Positions 8,619 to 17,490 are shown, counted from the first letter of the stretch. The stretch is 64,000 nucleotides of DNA from Pseudomonas sp. Ant30-3 (GCF_000690905.1 NZ_JMCL01000030.1:124001-188000), one strand, 5' to 3'. The notes: generated from the sequence alone by a model not told the origin. Program-made: numbers and translations.

Positions 8619-10358
8619 TCAAAGCTTCGGCAACTGCCCGATACGCCCCATCATTTCCGTCACTATCTGCAAGTCCAGCAGAAACTGGTCAACCGTTTTG
8701 AACTCGTTATCGGTATGGCCGGTGTATTTCGCCTCAGGCCGCGCCAGGCCAAACTGCACGCCATTCGGTAATTCATGCACCGAAGTCGCGCCGGCCGAGG
8801 TGCCGAATTTATGTTCCATGCCCAGGTTTTCGCTGGCAACGGCCAGCAGTGCCTTGACCCATTCGCCTTCCGGATTGCGGTACATCGGTTCGGCGACCGA
8901 ATAAACGAACGCCACGGCGACCTTGGACTTCTTGCTCCAGGCGTCCAGCTTTTCGGCGATTTCAGTCTTGAGCACTTCCGCAGACTTGCCCTTCGGCACG
9001 CGCAGGTTGACCGCCAGTTTGAAGGTTTTTTCATCCATGCCGACAAATGTCAGCGAGGTGGTCAGCGGACCCATGAACGCATCGGAGAAGCCCACGCCCA
9101 ATTTTCCACCGAGGTAATCCAGCCCCCAGTTGTCGGCGGCGTAGCGGGCGGCGTCGGTAATGTAGTTGTGCTTGAGCGCGACTTTGCCGTCGAGGCTATT
9201 GATGAAGTCGAGCATTCTGGCCACCGGGTTGACGCCGGATTCTGGCTCGGAGGAGTGCGCTGAAACACCGGTAACTGCCAGTTTGACGCCCTTGTCGACG
9301 ACTTTGGCAGTCACGCTGAAGTCGCCACCATTGCGCTTGACGTAGTCCGCTCCGGCCTTCTCGAGTGTAGCGGCCAGTTCGGCGGGTAGGTCGGTGACCA
9401 GCGTAGCGACCGAAGCAGATGGGATCTGGTTGGTCGCCAGGCCGCCGGTCATGCTGGTGATTTCGGCGCCTGTGCCCTCGGCTGGGCGCCGGGCAAAATT
9501 CGCCATGACCGTGCCGGAGCCTTTTTCAGCAATCACTACCGGGTAACCGCCGTCCAGCGCCAGGTTGTAGTTGGGTGTCGGGTTGCGTTCGAAGTAGTAA
9601 GGGATGGCGTCACTGGTGGTTTCTTCGGTGGTGTCGACCAGCAGTTTGAAATTGCGCGCCAGGGGCAGTTTTTCTTCCTTGATGACTTTCATGGCATACA
9701 GCGAAACGACGATGCCGTTCTTGTCATCCTCGGTGCCGCGACCGTACATGCGGTCGCCGATCAGTGTCACCTTGAAGGGGTCGAGCCGCGTGCCGTCCTC
9801 CAATACCCAGTTATCTGGAGTCACTGGCACTACATCGGCATGCGCGTGAATGCCGACGACTTCAGGGCTGCTGCCTTCCAGCGAAATCTCGTAGACACGG
9901 TTGTCGATGTTGCGGAATTTCAGGTTGAAGGCTTCTGCGAGGTTCTTGATCTTGTCGGCGATCTTGATGAATTCCGGGTTGTCATGCTGGGCCACGCCTT
10001 CGACCTGAAAGGTCGGGATGGCCACCAGTTCGCGCAGCGTCTCGGTCGCGGCGCTGCCGTACTTGATCCGCGCGTAGAGGCCAAGCAGACGATGAATTTC
10101 GTTCTGTTGTTCAGCGGTGAGGGACTTGTCGCCCAGGAAAGCGCCGATTGCCGGGCCAATATCATTGGATTTGGCCAGGTCGGTTTTCGCCAGGCTGGCG
10201 AGGAACTGGCGGAAATCCGTAACCGAGGCCTCGTCAAACGTCTTGAGGATGGTCGCGTTTTGTTGCGGCGTAAGGTTGGCCTGGGCCGATGTGGTTAAGG
10301 CCGACAGGCCAGCCACGAGCAGAGTTGTCGCAGCCAGATGTTTGAACGAAAAGTGCAT
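8619..10358 (-). CDS. Secreted M20-family metallopeptidase (dipeptidase)
   Basis: A 579-residue protein with a clear signal peptide ('HLAATTLLVAGLSALTTSAQA'), so it acts in the periplasm. M20 motifs are present: 'GIHAHADVVPV' (metal His and Asp), 'GRGTEDDKNG' (bridging Asp), 'DTTEETTSDAIPYY' (catalytic Glu pair) and a late 'SAGATSVHELPNGVQFG' in place of the usual final His loop. An Ala-rich dimerisation lid lies between. The start at 10358 has AAGGAA upstream; longer in-frame reading is not supported. It probably hydrolyses dipeptides or other amide substrates. It has no operon partner, and the exact substrate cannot be told. Confidence 0.85.
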   Translation of the reverse strand: MHFSFKHLAATTLLVAGLSALTTSAQANLTPQQNATILKTFDEASVTDFRQFLASLAKTDLAKSNDIGPAIGAFLGDKSLTAEQQNEIHRLLGLYARIKYGSAATETLRELVAIPTFQVEGVAQHDNPEFIKIADKIKNLAEAFNLKFRNIDNRVYEISLEGSSPEVVGIHAHADVVPVTPDNWVLEDGTRLDPFKVTLIGDRMYGRGTEDDKNGIVVSLYAMKVIKEEKLPLARNFKLLVDTTEETTSDAIPYYFERNPTPNYNLALDGGYPVVIAEKGSGTVMANFARRPAEGTGAEITSMTGGLATNQIPSASVATLVTDLPAELAATLEKAGADYVKRNGGDFSVTAKVVDKGVKLAVTGVSAHSSEPESGVNPVARMLDFINSLDGKVALKHNYITDAARYAADNWGLDYLGGKLGVGFSDAFMGPLTTSLTFVGMDEKTFKLAVNLRVPKGKSAEVLKTEIAEKLDAWSKKSKVAVAFVYSVAEPMYRNPEGEWVKALLAVASENLGMEHKFGTSAGATSVHELPNGVQFGLARPEAKYTGHTDNEFKTVDQFLLDLQIVTEMMGRIGQLPKL

Positions 10359-10594
10359 TGCGGAGCATTCCTTTGCGGGTGTGGTGAAGGTGATTGAAAC
10401 AAAACATTTCCAAGGTAACACCACTGAGCGATTGGGCAATCGCTCATTCGGAATTTGTCGCGGAGCAGGCTGAAAGGGGCGCTCAGATGTAAAAAATGAA
10501 ATTCAACTGGCTACGTTATAGGGTAACAATATAATCTGTATCCCGATTCCCTCGCGACTCTTTCAACTCACCCTTTTTGCAGTGCGAACTTTTC

Positions 10595-11764
10595 ATGACT
10601 GTTGCTACACACCCTCCTGCTGGAACGGCGATTGGCCGACTTCTGTCTATCGATGCCTTACGGGGCATGGTGATTCTCTTCATGCTGCTCGACCATGTGC
10701 GTGAAACGTTTTTCCTGCATCGGCAGGTGTCCGATCCCATGGACATCGCCACGACGGAACCGGCGCTTTTTTTCAGCCGCACCCTGGCGCATTTGTGCGC
10801 GCCGGTATTCGTCCTGCTCACCGGCCTGTCCGCCTGGCTGTACGGCGAGAAATATGCCGGCAGAAGCGATGTTTGCAGCTTTCTGTTTAAACGCGGTCTG
10901 TTTCTGGTGGTGCTCGAATTCACCCTGGTGAACCTCGCGTGGACGTTCCAGCTGCCACCCACTGTCATCTACTTGCAGGTGATCTGGGCGATTGGCTTGA
11001 GCATGATGGCGCTGGCGCTGATGGTTTGGTTGCCGCGCCCGATATTGCTCGCGCTGAGCCTGGCAATCATCGCCGGCCACAACCTGCTCGACGCGGTGCA
11101 TTTCCCGATTGAATCAGCGATGCATGTGCCGTGGGCGATTCTGCATGACCGTGGCTGGATCGATGCCGTCGACGGGCTTCGTCTGCGCACTTCGTATCCG
11201 GTTCTGCCATGGATCGGCGTCATCGGGCTGGGTTACGCCATCGGACCGTGGTTCGGGCGGGCGGCCGATGCGCAGACTCGTCAGCGCAGACTGTTGATCG
11301 CAGGTGTCCTGGGATTGATCGGGTTCGTGGCATTAAGACTCTTCAACGGTTACGGCGAGGCGCCGTGGCATGAGGGTGAGACCGCCGTGCAGACGCTGAT
11401 GAGTTTTTTCAACATCACTAAGTACCCGCCGTCACTGCTGTTCGTCACGCTGACCCTGAGTGTTGGCTGTTTGCTGCTTCTGTGGTTCGAACGCCTGCAC
11501 ACCACGCGGTGGCTGCGACCGCTGGCTGTATTCGGTTCGGCGCCGATGTTCTTCTATCTATTGCACTTGTACGTACTGAAAGTGCTGTACCTCATCGCCG
11601 TTGCGCTAGCAGGGCCTAATCAGGGCATTTTGTTCGGTTTCGACTCGATAGTCGCGGTGTGGCTCACTGCGATTCTGTTGACGATCGCACTGTATCCGCC
11701 GGTGAAATGGTTTTCGGCATTGAAGGCGCGGCGGCGTGACCTTGCGTGGTTGAAATACCTGTGA
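10595..11764 (+). CDS. DUF1624-type integral membrane acyltransferase-like protein
   Basis: About 390 residues with roughly ten hydrophobic helices. It opens with 'RLLSIDALRGMVILFMLLDHVRETFF', the signature of the heparan-alpha-glucosaminide N-acetyltransferase-like DUF1624 family. The conserved Asp and His of the first helix (D-A-L-R-G and D-H) are present and line up with the acyl-transfer residues of that superfamily. The ATG at 10595 is chosen over an in-frame TTG at 10577; neither has a strong ribosome site. It stands alone between the peptidase and the nirBD leader. The substrate is unknown. Confidence 0.75.
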   Translation: MTVATHPPAGTAIGRLLSIDALRGMVILFMLLDHVRETFFLHRQVSDPMDIATTEPALFFSRTLAHLCAPVFVLLTGLSAWLYGEKYAGRSDVCSFLFKRGLFLVVLEFTLVNLAWTFQLPPTVIYLQVIWAIGLSMMALALMVWLPRPILLALSLAIIAGHNLLDAVHFPIESAMHVPWAILHDRGWIDAVDGLRLRTSYPVLPWIGVIGLGYAIGPWFGRAADAQTRQRRLLIAGVLGLIGFVALRLFNGYGEAPWHEGETAVQTLMSFFNITKYPPSLLFVTLTLSVGCLLLLWFERLHTTRWLRPLAVFGSAPMFFYLLHLYVLKVLYLIAVALAGPNQGILFGFDSIVAVWLTAILLTIALYPPVKWFSALKARRRDLAWLKYL

Positions 11765-11817
11765 CACGTGCACTTTTATAAAGCCCGAGCGCTTCGATTG
11801 CACTAAGGGAAGGCATC

Positions 11818-11845
11818 GCGTTGAACGTGTAGACACGCTCAACGC
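11818..11845. other. 28-base interrupted palindrome upstream of the nirBD promoter
   Basis: GCGTTGA-A-CGTG-TAGA-CACG-C-TCAACGC is a near-perfect dyad whose centre lies about 75 bases upstream of the predicted sigma-54 start. That position suits an enhancer-type activator site. It lacks a T-run, so it is not a good terminator for the upstream membrane protein gene. It does not look like a standard NtrC site, and the binding factor is unknown. Confidence 0.45.
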
Positions 11846-11880
11846 CGAGAAAACCTTTGTAAATCAGTGTTTTTTTAATC

Positions 11881-11897
11881 TGGCACAAACACTGCAA
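11881..11897 (+). promoter_or_regulatory. Sigma-54 (-24/-12) promoter of nirBD
   Basis: TGGCAC-AAACAC-TGCAA fits the -24/-12 consensus TGGCACN5TTGCA, with exactly ten bases between the invariant GG and GC. The predicted transcription start is near 11907, about 190 bases before the nirB ATG, leaving room for the structured leader. Sigma-54 control fits nitrogen-limitation (NtrC) induction of assimilatory nitrite reductase. Confidence 0.7.
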
Positions 11898-11943
11898 CAC
11901 ATCGGTCAGGCCCACCGCGAATGCAATCGAGTGGGCAGCCCCC

Positions 11944-12064
11944 TCGATCAACGACGATCGATTCACGGGCAACATCGGTGGACCAGGCACAGTCGTCTGC
12001 AGTCGATACCGCAAAAGAACAGGCAAAGGCGCCTGGAACCGAAAGGTTTCAGGCGTTTTTTTTT
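11944..12064 (+). promoter_or_regulatory. ANTAR (NasT-type) antitermination leader with intrinsic terminator
   Basis: Two short hairpins each carry a six-base loop with A first and G fourth, the signature of ANTAR target RNAs. P1 is TCGATC-AACGAC-GATCGA (11944-11961) and P2 is CAGGC-AAAGGC-GCCTG (12020-12035). The right arm of P2 overlaps the left arm of a strong terminator (GCCTGGAACC-GAAA-GGTTTCAGGC followed by nine T, ending 12064), 32 bases before nirB. By analogy with NasR/NasT leaders, the regulator stabilises P1-P2 and prevents terminator formation when nitrate or nitrite is present. The linker of about 58 bases is long but tolerated in this RNA class. Confidence 0.75.
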
Positions 12065-12096
12065 GCTTTCTGAACCGCTTTAGCCGGGTGCTTCTT

Positions 12097-14658
12097 ATGA
12101 ATTCCAATGTTGCCGCGTTGAACAAATTGCAAACTCTGGTGGTGATCGGCAATGGCATGGTCGGCCATCATTGCGTTGAACAGTTGATTGAGCGGGGCGC
12201 GCTTGAGCAGTATCGGCTGCACGTGTTCAGTGAGGAGCCGATGCGCGCCTACGATCGCGTGCACCTTTCCGAATACTTTACCGGCCGCGATGCCGAGTCG
12301 TTGGCCCTCGGTCACGCTTCGCTCTATCAGACGCCGGGCGTCACGCTGCATTTGGGCGTGCCGGTGCTGGAAATCGACCGCGCGCGGCGTCAGGTGATTA
12401 CCGCGCAAGGGTGCGTCGCTTACGACAAACTGGTGCTGGCCACGGGTTCATATCCGTTCGTGCCACCGGTCGAGGGCGCCGAGGGCAATTCACGCCTGGT
12501 TTACCGGACCCTTGAAGACCTCGACGCGATTCGCGCCGCCGCTGCCAACGCCAGACGCGGCGTGGTGGTGGGTGGTGGATTGCTCGGTCTCGAAGCCGCC
12601 AATGCGCTGAAAAGCCTTGGCCTGGAAGCGCACGTCGTCGAGTTTGCACCTCGCCTGATGCCGGTGCAGCTGGATGAAATGGGAGGCATGGCACTTAAGT
12701 CGCAAATCGAACGCCTCGGCGTCGGCGTGCACTTGTCCCGCGCAACCCAGTCGATCACGGCGGGTGAGCAGTATCGCTATCGAATGAATTTCGCCAACGA
12801 CGAATTTCTCGAAACCGATCTCATCGTGTTCTCTGCCGGCATCCGCGCGCAAGACGCGCTGGCCCGGCAATCGGCGCTGGACATCGGCCCGCGTGGCGGC
12901 GTCGTGGTGGACAACCACTGCCTTAGCAGTGACCCGCATATATATGCCATCGGCGAATGCGCTTCGTGGAACGGCAGCCTGTTTGGCCTGGTTGCGCCGG
13001 GCTATCAAATGGCACGCGGCGTGGCAGCGGTCCTGTGCAATCAGGTCGCCGAGCCGTTCACGGGCGCGGACATGTCGACCAAACTGAAACTGCTCGGCGT
13101 CGATGTTGGTTCCATCGGCGACGCTCACGGCAGCACGCCGGGCTCACGCAGTTATCAATTCATCGACGAAGCCAGCGCCAGCTATCGTCGCCTGGTGGTG
13201 GATGCCACCGGCAAACATGTGCTCGGCGCGGTGCTGGTCGGCGACAACAGCTATTACGATACGTTGCTGCAATACATGCAGAACGCGATTGCTTTGCCGG
13301 CGGAACCGGCGAGTCTGATTCTGCCGTCGTCCGCAGGCGCGCCGACACTGGGCCCGGGTGCGTTGCCGGAATCGGCCACGATCTGCTCGTGCCACAACGT
13401 CACCAAAGGTTCGATCTGCTCGGCCATCGACGGCGGCTGCAGCGACCTTGGCCTGCTTAAAGCGCAAACCAAGGCCTGCACCGGTTGCGGCGGTTGCGCG
13501 GGTCTGCTCAAGCAGGTTTTTGAACATGAGCTGATTGCCCGAGGCGTCAGCGTTGATAAAAGCCTGTGCGAACATTTCGCCTACACCCGTCAAGAGTTGT
13601 ATGCATTGGTCCGCGTCGAAGGGGTGATCACCTTTGAAGAGTTGCTCGCCAAACATGGTCGCGGCCATACCGGTTGCGATGTGTGCAAACCCGCGGTCGG
13701 TTCGATTCTCGCTTCGTGCTGGAACCGGCCGATCATGGATGCGTCGCTGGTGCCGCTGCAGGACACCAACGACACCTTCATGGCCAACATGCAGAAGAAC
13801 GGTACTTACTCGGTGGTGCCGCGCATTCCCGGTGGCGAGATCACTGCGGACAAATTGATCGCGATCGGGGTGGTCGCGAAGAAATACGACCTTTACACCA
13901 AGATCACCGGCGGCCAGCGCATCGACCTGTTCGGCGCGCAATTGCACGAGTTGCCGGACATCTGGGCCGAGCTGATCGAGGCCGGTTTCGAGACTGGCCA
14001 TGCCTACGGCAAATCGACCCGCACGGTGAAGTCCTGCGTCGGCAGTACCTGGTGTCGTTACGGTGTGCAGGACAGCGTGCAAATGGCCTTGACCATCGAG
14101 GACCGCTATAAAGGCCTGCGCTCGCCGCACAAGCTTAAGTTCGCGGTGTCCGGTTGCACCCGCGAGTGCGCCGAGGCGCAGAGCAAAGACGTCGGTGTGA
14201 TCGCCACCGAGAAAGGCTGGAACCTTTATATCGCCGGTAACGGCGGCATGCGCCCACGCCACGCCGAGCTGTTCGCCACTGACCTCGATGACGCCACGCT
14301 GATTCGCTACATCGACCGTTTCCTGATGTTCTACATCCGCACTGCGGACAAATTGCAGCGCACCTCGGTCTGGCGCGAAAGCCTCGAAGGCGGCCTCGAT
14401 TTCCTCAAGGACGTGATCATTCACGACAGCCTGGGCCTCGGTGCGGAGCTCGAAGTGCAGATGCAGCTGGTGGTCGATCGCTACGAATGCGAGTGGGCCA
14501 ATGCCCTCAAGGACCCGCAAAAACTCAAGCGCTTCCGCACCTTCGTCAACGATAAACGCCCCGATCCGGACATTCATTTCGTTCAGGAGCGCGGTCAGCG
14601 GCGCCCGATCATGGCCGCCGAACCTAACCTTATTCCCGTCACCGAGGAGATTGCCTGA
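12097..14658 (+). CDS. nirB: Assimilatory nitrite reductase [NAD(P)H], large subunit
   Basis: An 853-residue NirB that reduces nitrite to ammonium in the cytoplasm. It carries an N-terminal FAD/NAD(P)H oxidoreductase ('VVIGNGMVGHHC', 'GVVVGGGLLGLEAANAL', 'IYAIGE') and a BFD-like [2Fe-2S] segment ('CSCHNVTKG', 'CTGCGGCAG', 'GCDVCKPAVGSILA'). The C-terminal ferredoxin-like repeats bind sirohaem and [4Fe-4S] through 'SCVGSTWCRYG' and 'SGCTRECAEAQSKDVG'. The ATG at 12097 is preferred over a GTG at 12088. The stop overlaps the nirD ATG by one base. The upstream sigma-54 promoter and ANTAR leader imply nitrogen and nitrate control. No nitrate reductase or cobA gene follows. Confidence 0.96.
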   Translation: MNSNVAALNKLQTLVVIGNGMVGHHCVEQLIERGALEQYRLHVFSEEPMRAYDRVHLSEYFTGRDAESLALGHASLYQTPGVTLHLGVPVLEIDRARRQVITAQGCVAYDKLVLATGSYPFVPPVEGAEGNSRLVYRTLEDLDAIRAAAANARRGVVVGGGLLGLEAANALKSLGLEAHVVEFAPRLMPVQLDEMGGMALKSQIERLGVGVHLSRATQSITAGEQYRYRMNFANDEFLETDLIVFSAGIRAQDALARQSALDIGPRGGVVVDNHCLSSDPHIYAIGECASWNGSLFGLVAPGYQMARGVAAVLCNQVAEPFTGADMSTKLKLLGVDVGSIGDAHGSTPGSRSYQFIDEASASYRRLVVDATGKHVLGAVLVGDNSYYDTLLQYMQNAIALPAEPASLILPSSAGAPTLGPGALPESATICSCHNVTKGSICSAIDGGCSDLGLLKAQTKACTGCGGCAGLLKQVFEHELIARGVSVDKSLCEHFAYTRQELYALVRVEGVITFEELLAKHGRGHTGCDVCKPAVGSILASCWNRPIMDASLVPLQDTNDTFMANMQKNGTYSVVPRIPGGEITADKLIAIGVVAKKYDLYTKITGGQRIDLFGAQLHELPDIWAELIEAGFETGHAYGKSTRTVKSCVGSTWCRYGVQDSVQMALTIEDRYKGLRSPHKLKFAVSGCTRECAEAQSKDVGVIATEKGWNLYIAGNGGMRPRHAELFATDLDDATLIRYIDRFLMFYIRTADKLQRTSVWRESLEGGLDFLKDVIIHDSLGLGAELEVQMQLVVDRYECEWANALKDPQKLKRFRTFVNDKRPDPDIHFVQERGQRRPIMAAEPNLIPVTEEIA

Positions 14659-15035
14659 TGAGCCAGATCAATACGCAACCCATCGCAGCCATGACCGGTG
14701 CCGAGGTGTGGACGCCGGTGTGTGAACAGCAGGACCTGGTCGACAATTCCGGGGTGGTGGTTTGGCTGGACGGTGCGCAGGTGGCGCTGTTTTATCTGTC
14801 GGCGGCTGAGGGTAAAAACCTCTATGCCATCGACAATCACGACCCGCAATCGGGGGCCAATGTGATCGGCCGTGGGCTGATCGGCAGCATCAAGGGCGAG
14901 ATGGTCGTGGCATCGCCGATCTACAAACAGCATTTCCGTCTGGAAGACGGCAGCTGCCTGGAATACCCGCAACAGCGTCTGCGTGTGTGGCCGGTGCGCT
15001 TAAATCAGGGTGTGGTTGAAGTCGGCAAGGCATGA
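14658..15035 (+). CDS. nirD: Nitrite reductase small subunit
   Basis: A 125-residue NirD with a Rieske-like fold. As usual for this subunit in proteobacteria, the Rieske Cys/His ligands are missing and only the fold remains ('ALFYLSAAEGKNLYAIDNHDPQSGANVIGRG', 'VVASPIYKQHFRLEDGSCLE'). It pairs with NirB as the assimilatory NAD(P)H nitrite reductase. Translation is coupled to nirB through a TGATG overlap. It is the last gene of the operon here; a REPIN and then convergent two-component genes follow. Confidence 0.94.
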   Translation: MSQINTQPIAAMTGAEVWTPVCEQQDLVDNSGVVVWLDGAQVALFYLSAAEGKNLYAIDNHDPQSGANVIGRGLIGSIKGEMVVASPIYKQHFRLEDGSCLEYPQQRLRVWPVRLNQGVVEVGKA

Positions 15036-15064
15036 CGCCAGATAAGACAGTGGCGCTGCCTGCC

Positions 15065-15158
15065 CTGTGGGAGCCGATCTTGCTCGCGATGGCGACGTGA
15101 CATTCAGCGTTTGAGTTGACTGTCAGACCGCGATCGCGAGCAAGCTGTGCTCCCACAG
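15065..15158. repeat. REPIN (paired REP elements)
   Basis: Two REP sequences face each other. The left starts CTGTGGGAGCCGATCTTGCT and the right is its near mirror, ending AAGCTGTGCTCCCACAG, with about 35 bases between them. This is the common Pseudomonas extragenic palindromic doublet and fills the gap between nirD and the response regulator gene. Confidence 0.85.
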
Positions 15159-15171
15159 ACATCCATGCGTT

Positions 15172-15813
15172 TCAGCGGGAGATAAGCCCGTGGTCCATGG
15201 CGTATTTGACCAGTGCTGCGGGCTTATCGATGTTGAGTTTGCGCCGAATGCTCAGCCGGTGGGTCTCTACGGTGCGCACGCTGATGTCGAGTTCGCGGGC
15301 CATTTCCTTGTTGTTCAGACCTTGGGCCATTTTCGACAGCACCTGGTTCTCGCGTGGGGTCAGCTCGTTGTCGGTGGTTTTATCGGCAATCAAACGCTGG
15401 GCGATCTCGGCGCTGTAGAAGGTGCCGCCGCTGGCGATGGCTTCGATGGCGGCGATGATTTCCCGTGACGGTGCGTTCTTCAGCACGTAACCGCTGGCGC
15501 CGGAGCGCACCGATTCACTGACATATTCGTAGTTGTCGTACATGCTCAACACCAGCACTTTCAGCGCCGGATACTGACCGCGCAGAACGCGGGTGAGTTC
15601 GAGGCCGTTGATGTCCTGCAGGCTGATATCGACCAGCAGCAGATCCGGCTGGCAGCGGCCGACCATCTCGATGGCGTCCGCACCATTTTCAGCTTCACCC
15701 ACGACTTCAAGTTGGGCCATGACCGACAGCAGCGCTCTGATGCCGTCACGCACCAGCGAATGATCGTCAACCAGGGCAACACGGATCGGGGAGGGCAGGT
15801 TCATCGCAGGCAT
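15172..15813 (-). CDS. NarL/FixJ-type response regulator
   Basis: 213 residues. The N-terminal receiver has the acidic pair D16-D17, the phospho-acceptor D62 in 'LLLVDISL', the conserved Thr/Ser ('LVLSMYD') and the switch Lys in 'GYVLKNAPS'. The C-terminal LuxR-type helix-turn-helix reads 'LTPRENQVLSKMAQGLNNKEMARELDISVRTVETHR'. It starts 18 bases after the sensor kinase stop, so the two form an operon. It should bind DNA as a dimer when phosphorylated. Targets are unknown; the nearby cstA promoter, with repeated CTACGTAG palindromes, is a possible one. Confidence 0.92.
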   Translation of the reverse strand: MPAMNLPSPIRVALVDDHSLVRDGIRALLSVMAQLEVVGEAENGADAIEMVGRCQPDLLLVDISLQDINGLELTRVLRGQYPALKVLVLSMYDNYEYVSESVRSGASGYVLKNAPSREIIAAIEAIASGGTFYSAEIAQRLIADKTTDNELTPRENQVLSKMAQGLNNKEMARELDISVRTVETHRLSIRRKLNIDKPAALVKYAMDHGLISR

Positions 15814-15831
15814 TCACTCTTAAAGGGCGGA

Positions 15832-17193
15832 TCAGCGTCTTGCGCCGGGAATTTTCATCGGCAGCAGCACATCCAGCACGCTGCTGCCCGGCATGGATAT
15901 CAGTTCAAGGCGGCCACCGAAATGTTCGACACGTTCGCGCATATTGCGCAGGCCGATGCCGGCCTGGTGACGTTCGACCTGGGCGACGTTGAAGCCGATG
16001 CCGTCATCGACCACCGTCAGTCGAATGGAATCTTCGGAGCCGTGCAGGGTAATTGAAACGTGCCTGGCCTGCGCGTGGCGCTCGATATTGGTCAGGCCTT
16101 CCTGGACGATGCGAAACAGTGACACAGCAGCGCCATCGACCAAATGGCAGTCGAATTCATTGTCGTTGTACGTGACCGTGAGCCCGCTGCGTTGCTCGAA
16201 TTCTTCGGCAAGCTGGCCGATGGCGGCGGACAAACCCAGGGTGTCGAGCAAAGAAGAGCGCAGGTCGTGCGAGAGACTGCGCACTTCGCCAATCGCCTCG
16301 CCCAAGCGCTGGGTGGCTTCGCGCAAAATGCTAAGCCCTTTGTCCTGGCCATTTTCCAGCACGTGGCTGGCGAGCTCGAACTGAAACTTGATCGAGACCA
16401 GCACCTGGCTGATGCCGTCGTGCAGCTCACGGGACACTCGTGAGCGTTCCTCTTCCTGCAAACTGACGATGCGCTGAGTCAGGCGCTGCAGTTTTTTGTC
16501 GGCGAGGCGGTGTTCGCTGACGTTGAGGGTCATGCCGCTGGCGAACACGAAAAGCACGGCCACCAGCGCCACGGCGGCAATCGCCAGCATCGTGGTGCGA
16601 ATGCCTTGCGCCACTTCGTCGCGAGCCTGTTGGGTGGCGCGTTCGACGTCCTCAAGGTAAATGCCGGTGCCGAGCATCCAGCCCCAGCTGTCCAGCATGA
16701 CGACGTATGCAAGCTTGTCGGTGACCTGGCCGGACGACGGTTTATTCCAGGCATAGCGCTGAAAGCCTTCCCCCGATTGCGCGCTTTTAAGCAGCGCCTG
16801 AATGACTGGCAAACCTTGCGGATCTTTCATGTCCCACAGGTATTGACCGACCAGATCGGACTGGCGCGCGTGCATCAGGCTGCGACCCTCGCGGTCGTAC
16901 ACGAAGAAATAGCCGTTGATGCCGAAGCTGAGTTTGCGCAGTTCTTCCAATACCTGACGCTGTGCCTGCGCGTTGCCCTGGCCATTGTCGTAGAGCGGGG
17001 CGATCAGGCTCTGCGCCATTTCCACGTAGTTTTTCAGCTCGGCGCGTTTGCTCGCCAGAATGCTGTCTTCGATCAACTGGGCCTGCTGATCACCGAGCTG
17101 GCGGTTCAGCGAAAACACCAACGCGCAAATGACCGCAATCGCCAATACCAGCGGCAGAATCCCGAGCGCGACGATTTTGTGTTTGAGTTGCAT
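15832..17193 (-). CDS. Cache-domain sensor histidine kinase (HisKA_3 type)
   Basis: A 453-residue membrane kinase. A first helix (about residues 7-29) and a second (about 205-225) flank a periplasmic single-Cache domain with 'INGYFFVYDREGRSLMHARQ' and 'WGWMLGTGIYLEDVE', typical of organic-acid sensors. The cytoplasmic part has the HisKA_3 box 'EEERSRVSRELHDGISQVL' with the phospho-His, then an HATPase N box and 'DDGIGFN' G-box. The ATG at 17193 is chosen since a longer N-terminus would precede the first helix with no purpose. It works with the response regulator next door. The ligand is unknown; its position near cstA suggests a carboxylate. Confidence 0.9.
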   Translation of the reverse strand: MQLKHKIVALGILPLVLAIAVICALVFSLNRQLGDQQAQLIEDSILASKRAELKNYVEMAQSLIAPLYDNGQGNAQAQRQVLEELRKLSFGINGYFFVYDREGRSLMHARQSDLVGQYLWDMKDPQGLPVIQALLKSAQSGEGFQRYAWNKPSSGQVTDKLAYVVMLDSWGWMLGTGIYLEDVERATQQARDEVAQGIRTTMLAIAAVALVAVLFVFASGMTLNVSEHRLADKKLQRLTQRIVSLQEEERSRVSRELHDGISQVLVSIKFQFELASHVLENGQDKGLSILREATQRLGEAIGEVRSLSHDLRSSLLDTLGLSAAIGQLAEEFEQRSGLTVTYNDNEFDCHLVDGAAVSLFRIVQEGLTNIERHAQARHVSITLHGSEDSIRLTVVDDGIGFNVAQVERHQAGIGLRNMRERVEHFGGRLELISMPGSSVLDVLLPMKIPGARR

Positions 17194-17290
17194 CTGGGGC
17201 CCTGACCGGCACATGCCTAAGCGGTGGCCGGGCATCATATGCCAAGCAGCGCGTACCCAGAAGCGTGGGGAGACGGAATGAGTGTCGGGA

Positions 17291-17490
17291 TCAGTTCTGG
17301 CGCAATTGCTCCGCCAAAAAATCGATTAGCGCAGACACTCGCTTGCTGCAGGGCCCGCTCGACGTTACAGCGTAGAGATCAACATGAGGTAACGCATAGT
17401 CGTCCAACGCAGTGGATAGCAGATTCTGGTCGATCTCGCGCTGAATTTCCCAACGGTGTTTCAGCATGACGCCGTACCCCTTCATGGTCC
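17291..17490 (-). pseudogene. C-terminal remnant of a LysR-family regulator
   Basis: The minus-strand frame ends with 'DDYALPHVDLYAV...RVSALIDFLAEQLRQN', which is the classic closing segment of LysR effector-binding domains. It is preceded by a decayed 'GYGVMLKHRWEIQREI' that resembles the usual 'G.GI..LP..L....L' stretch. Nothing upstream resembles the rest of the effector domain or the DNA-binding domain. Only about 60 residues survive, so this is a gene remnant. Confidence 0.65.

Noticed and set aside
13144..14577. 477-residue minus-strand frame opposite nirB
   Set aside because: It is an antisense shadow of a certain gene with no domain.
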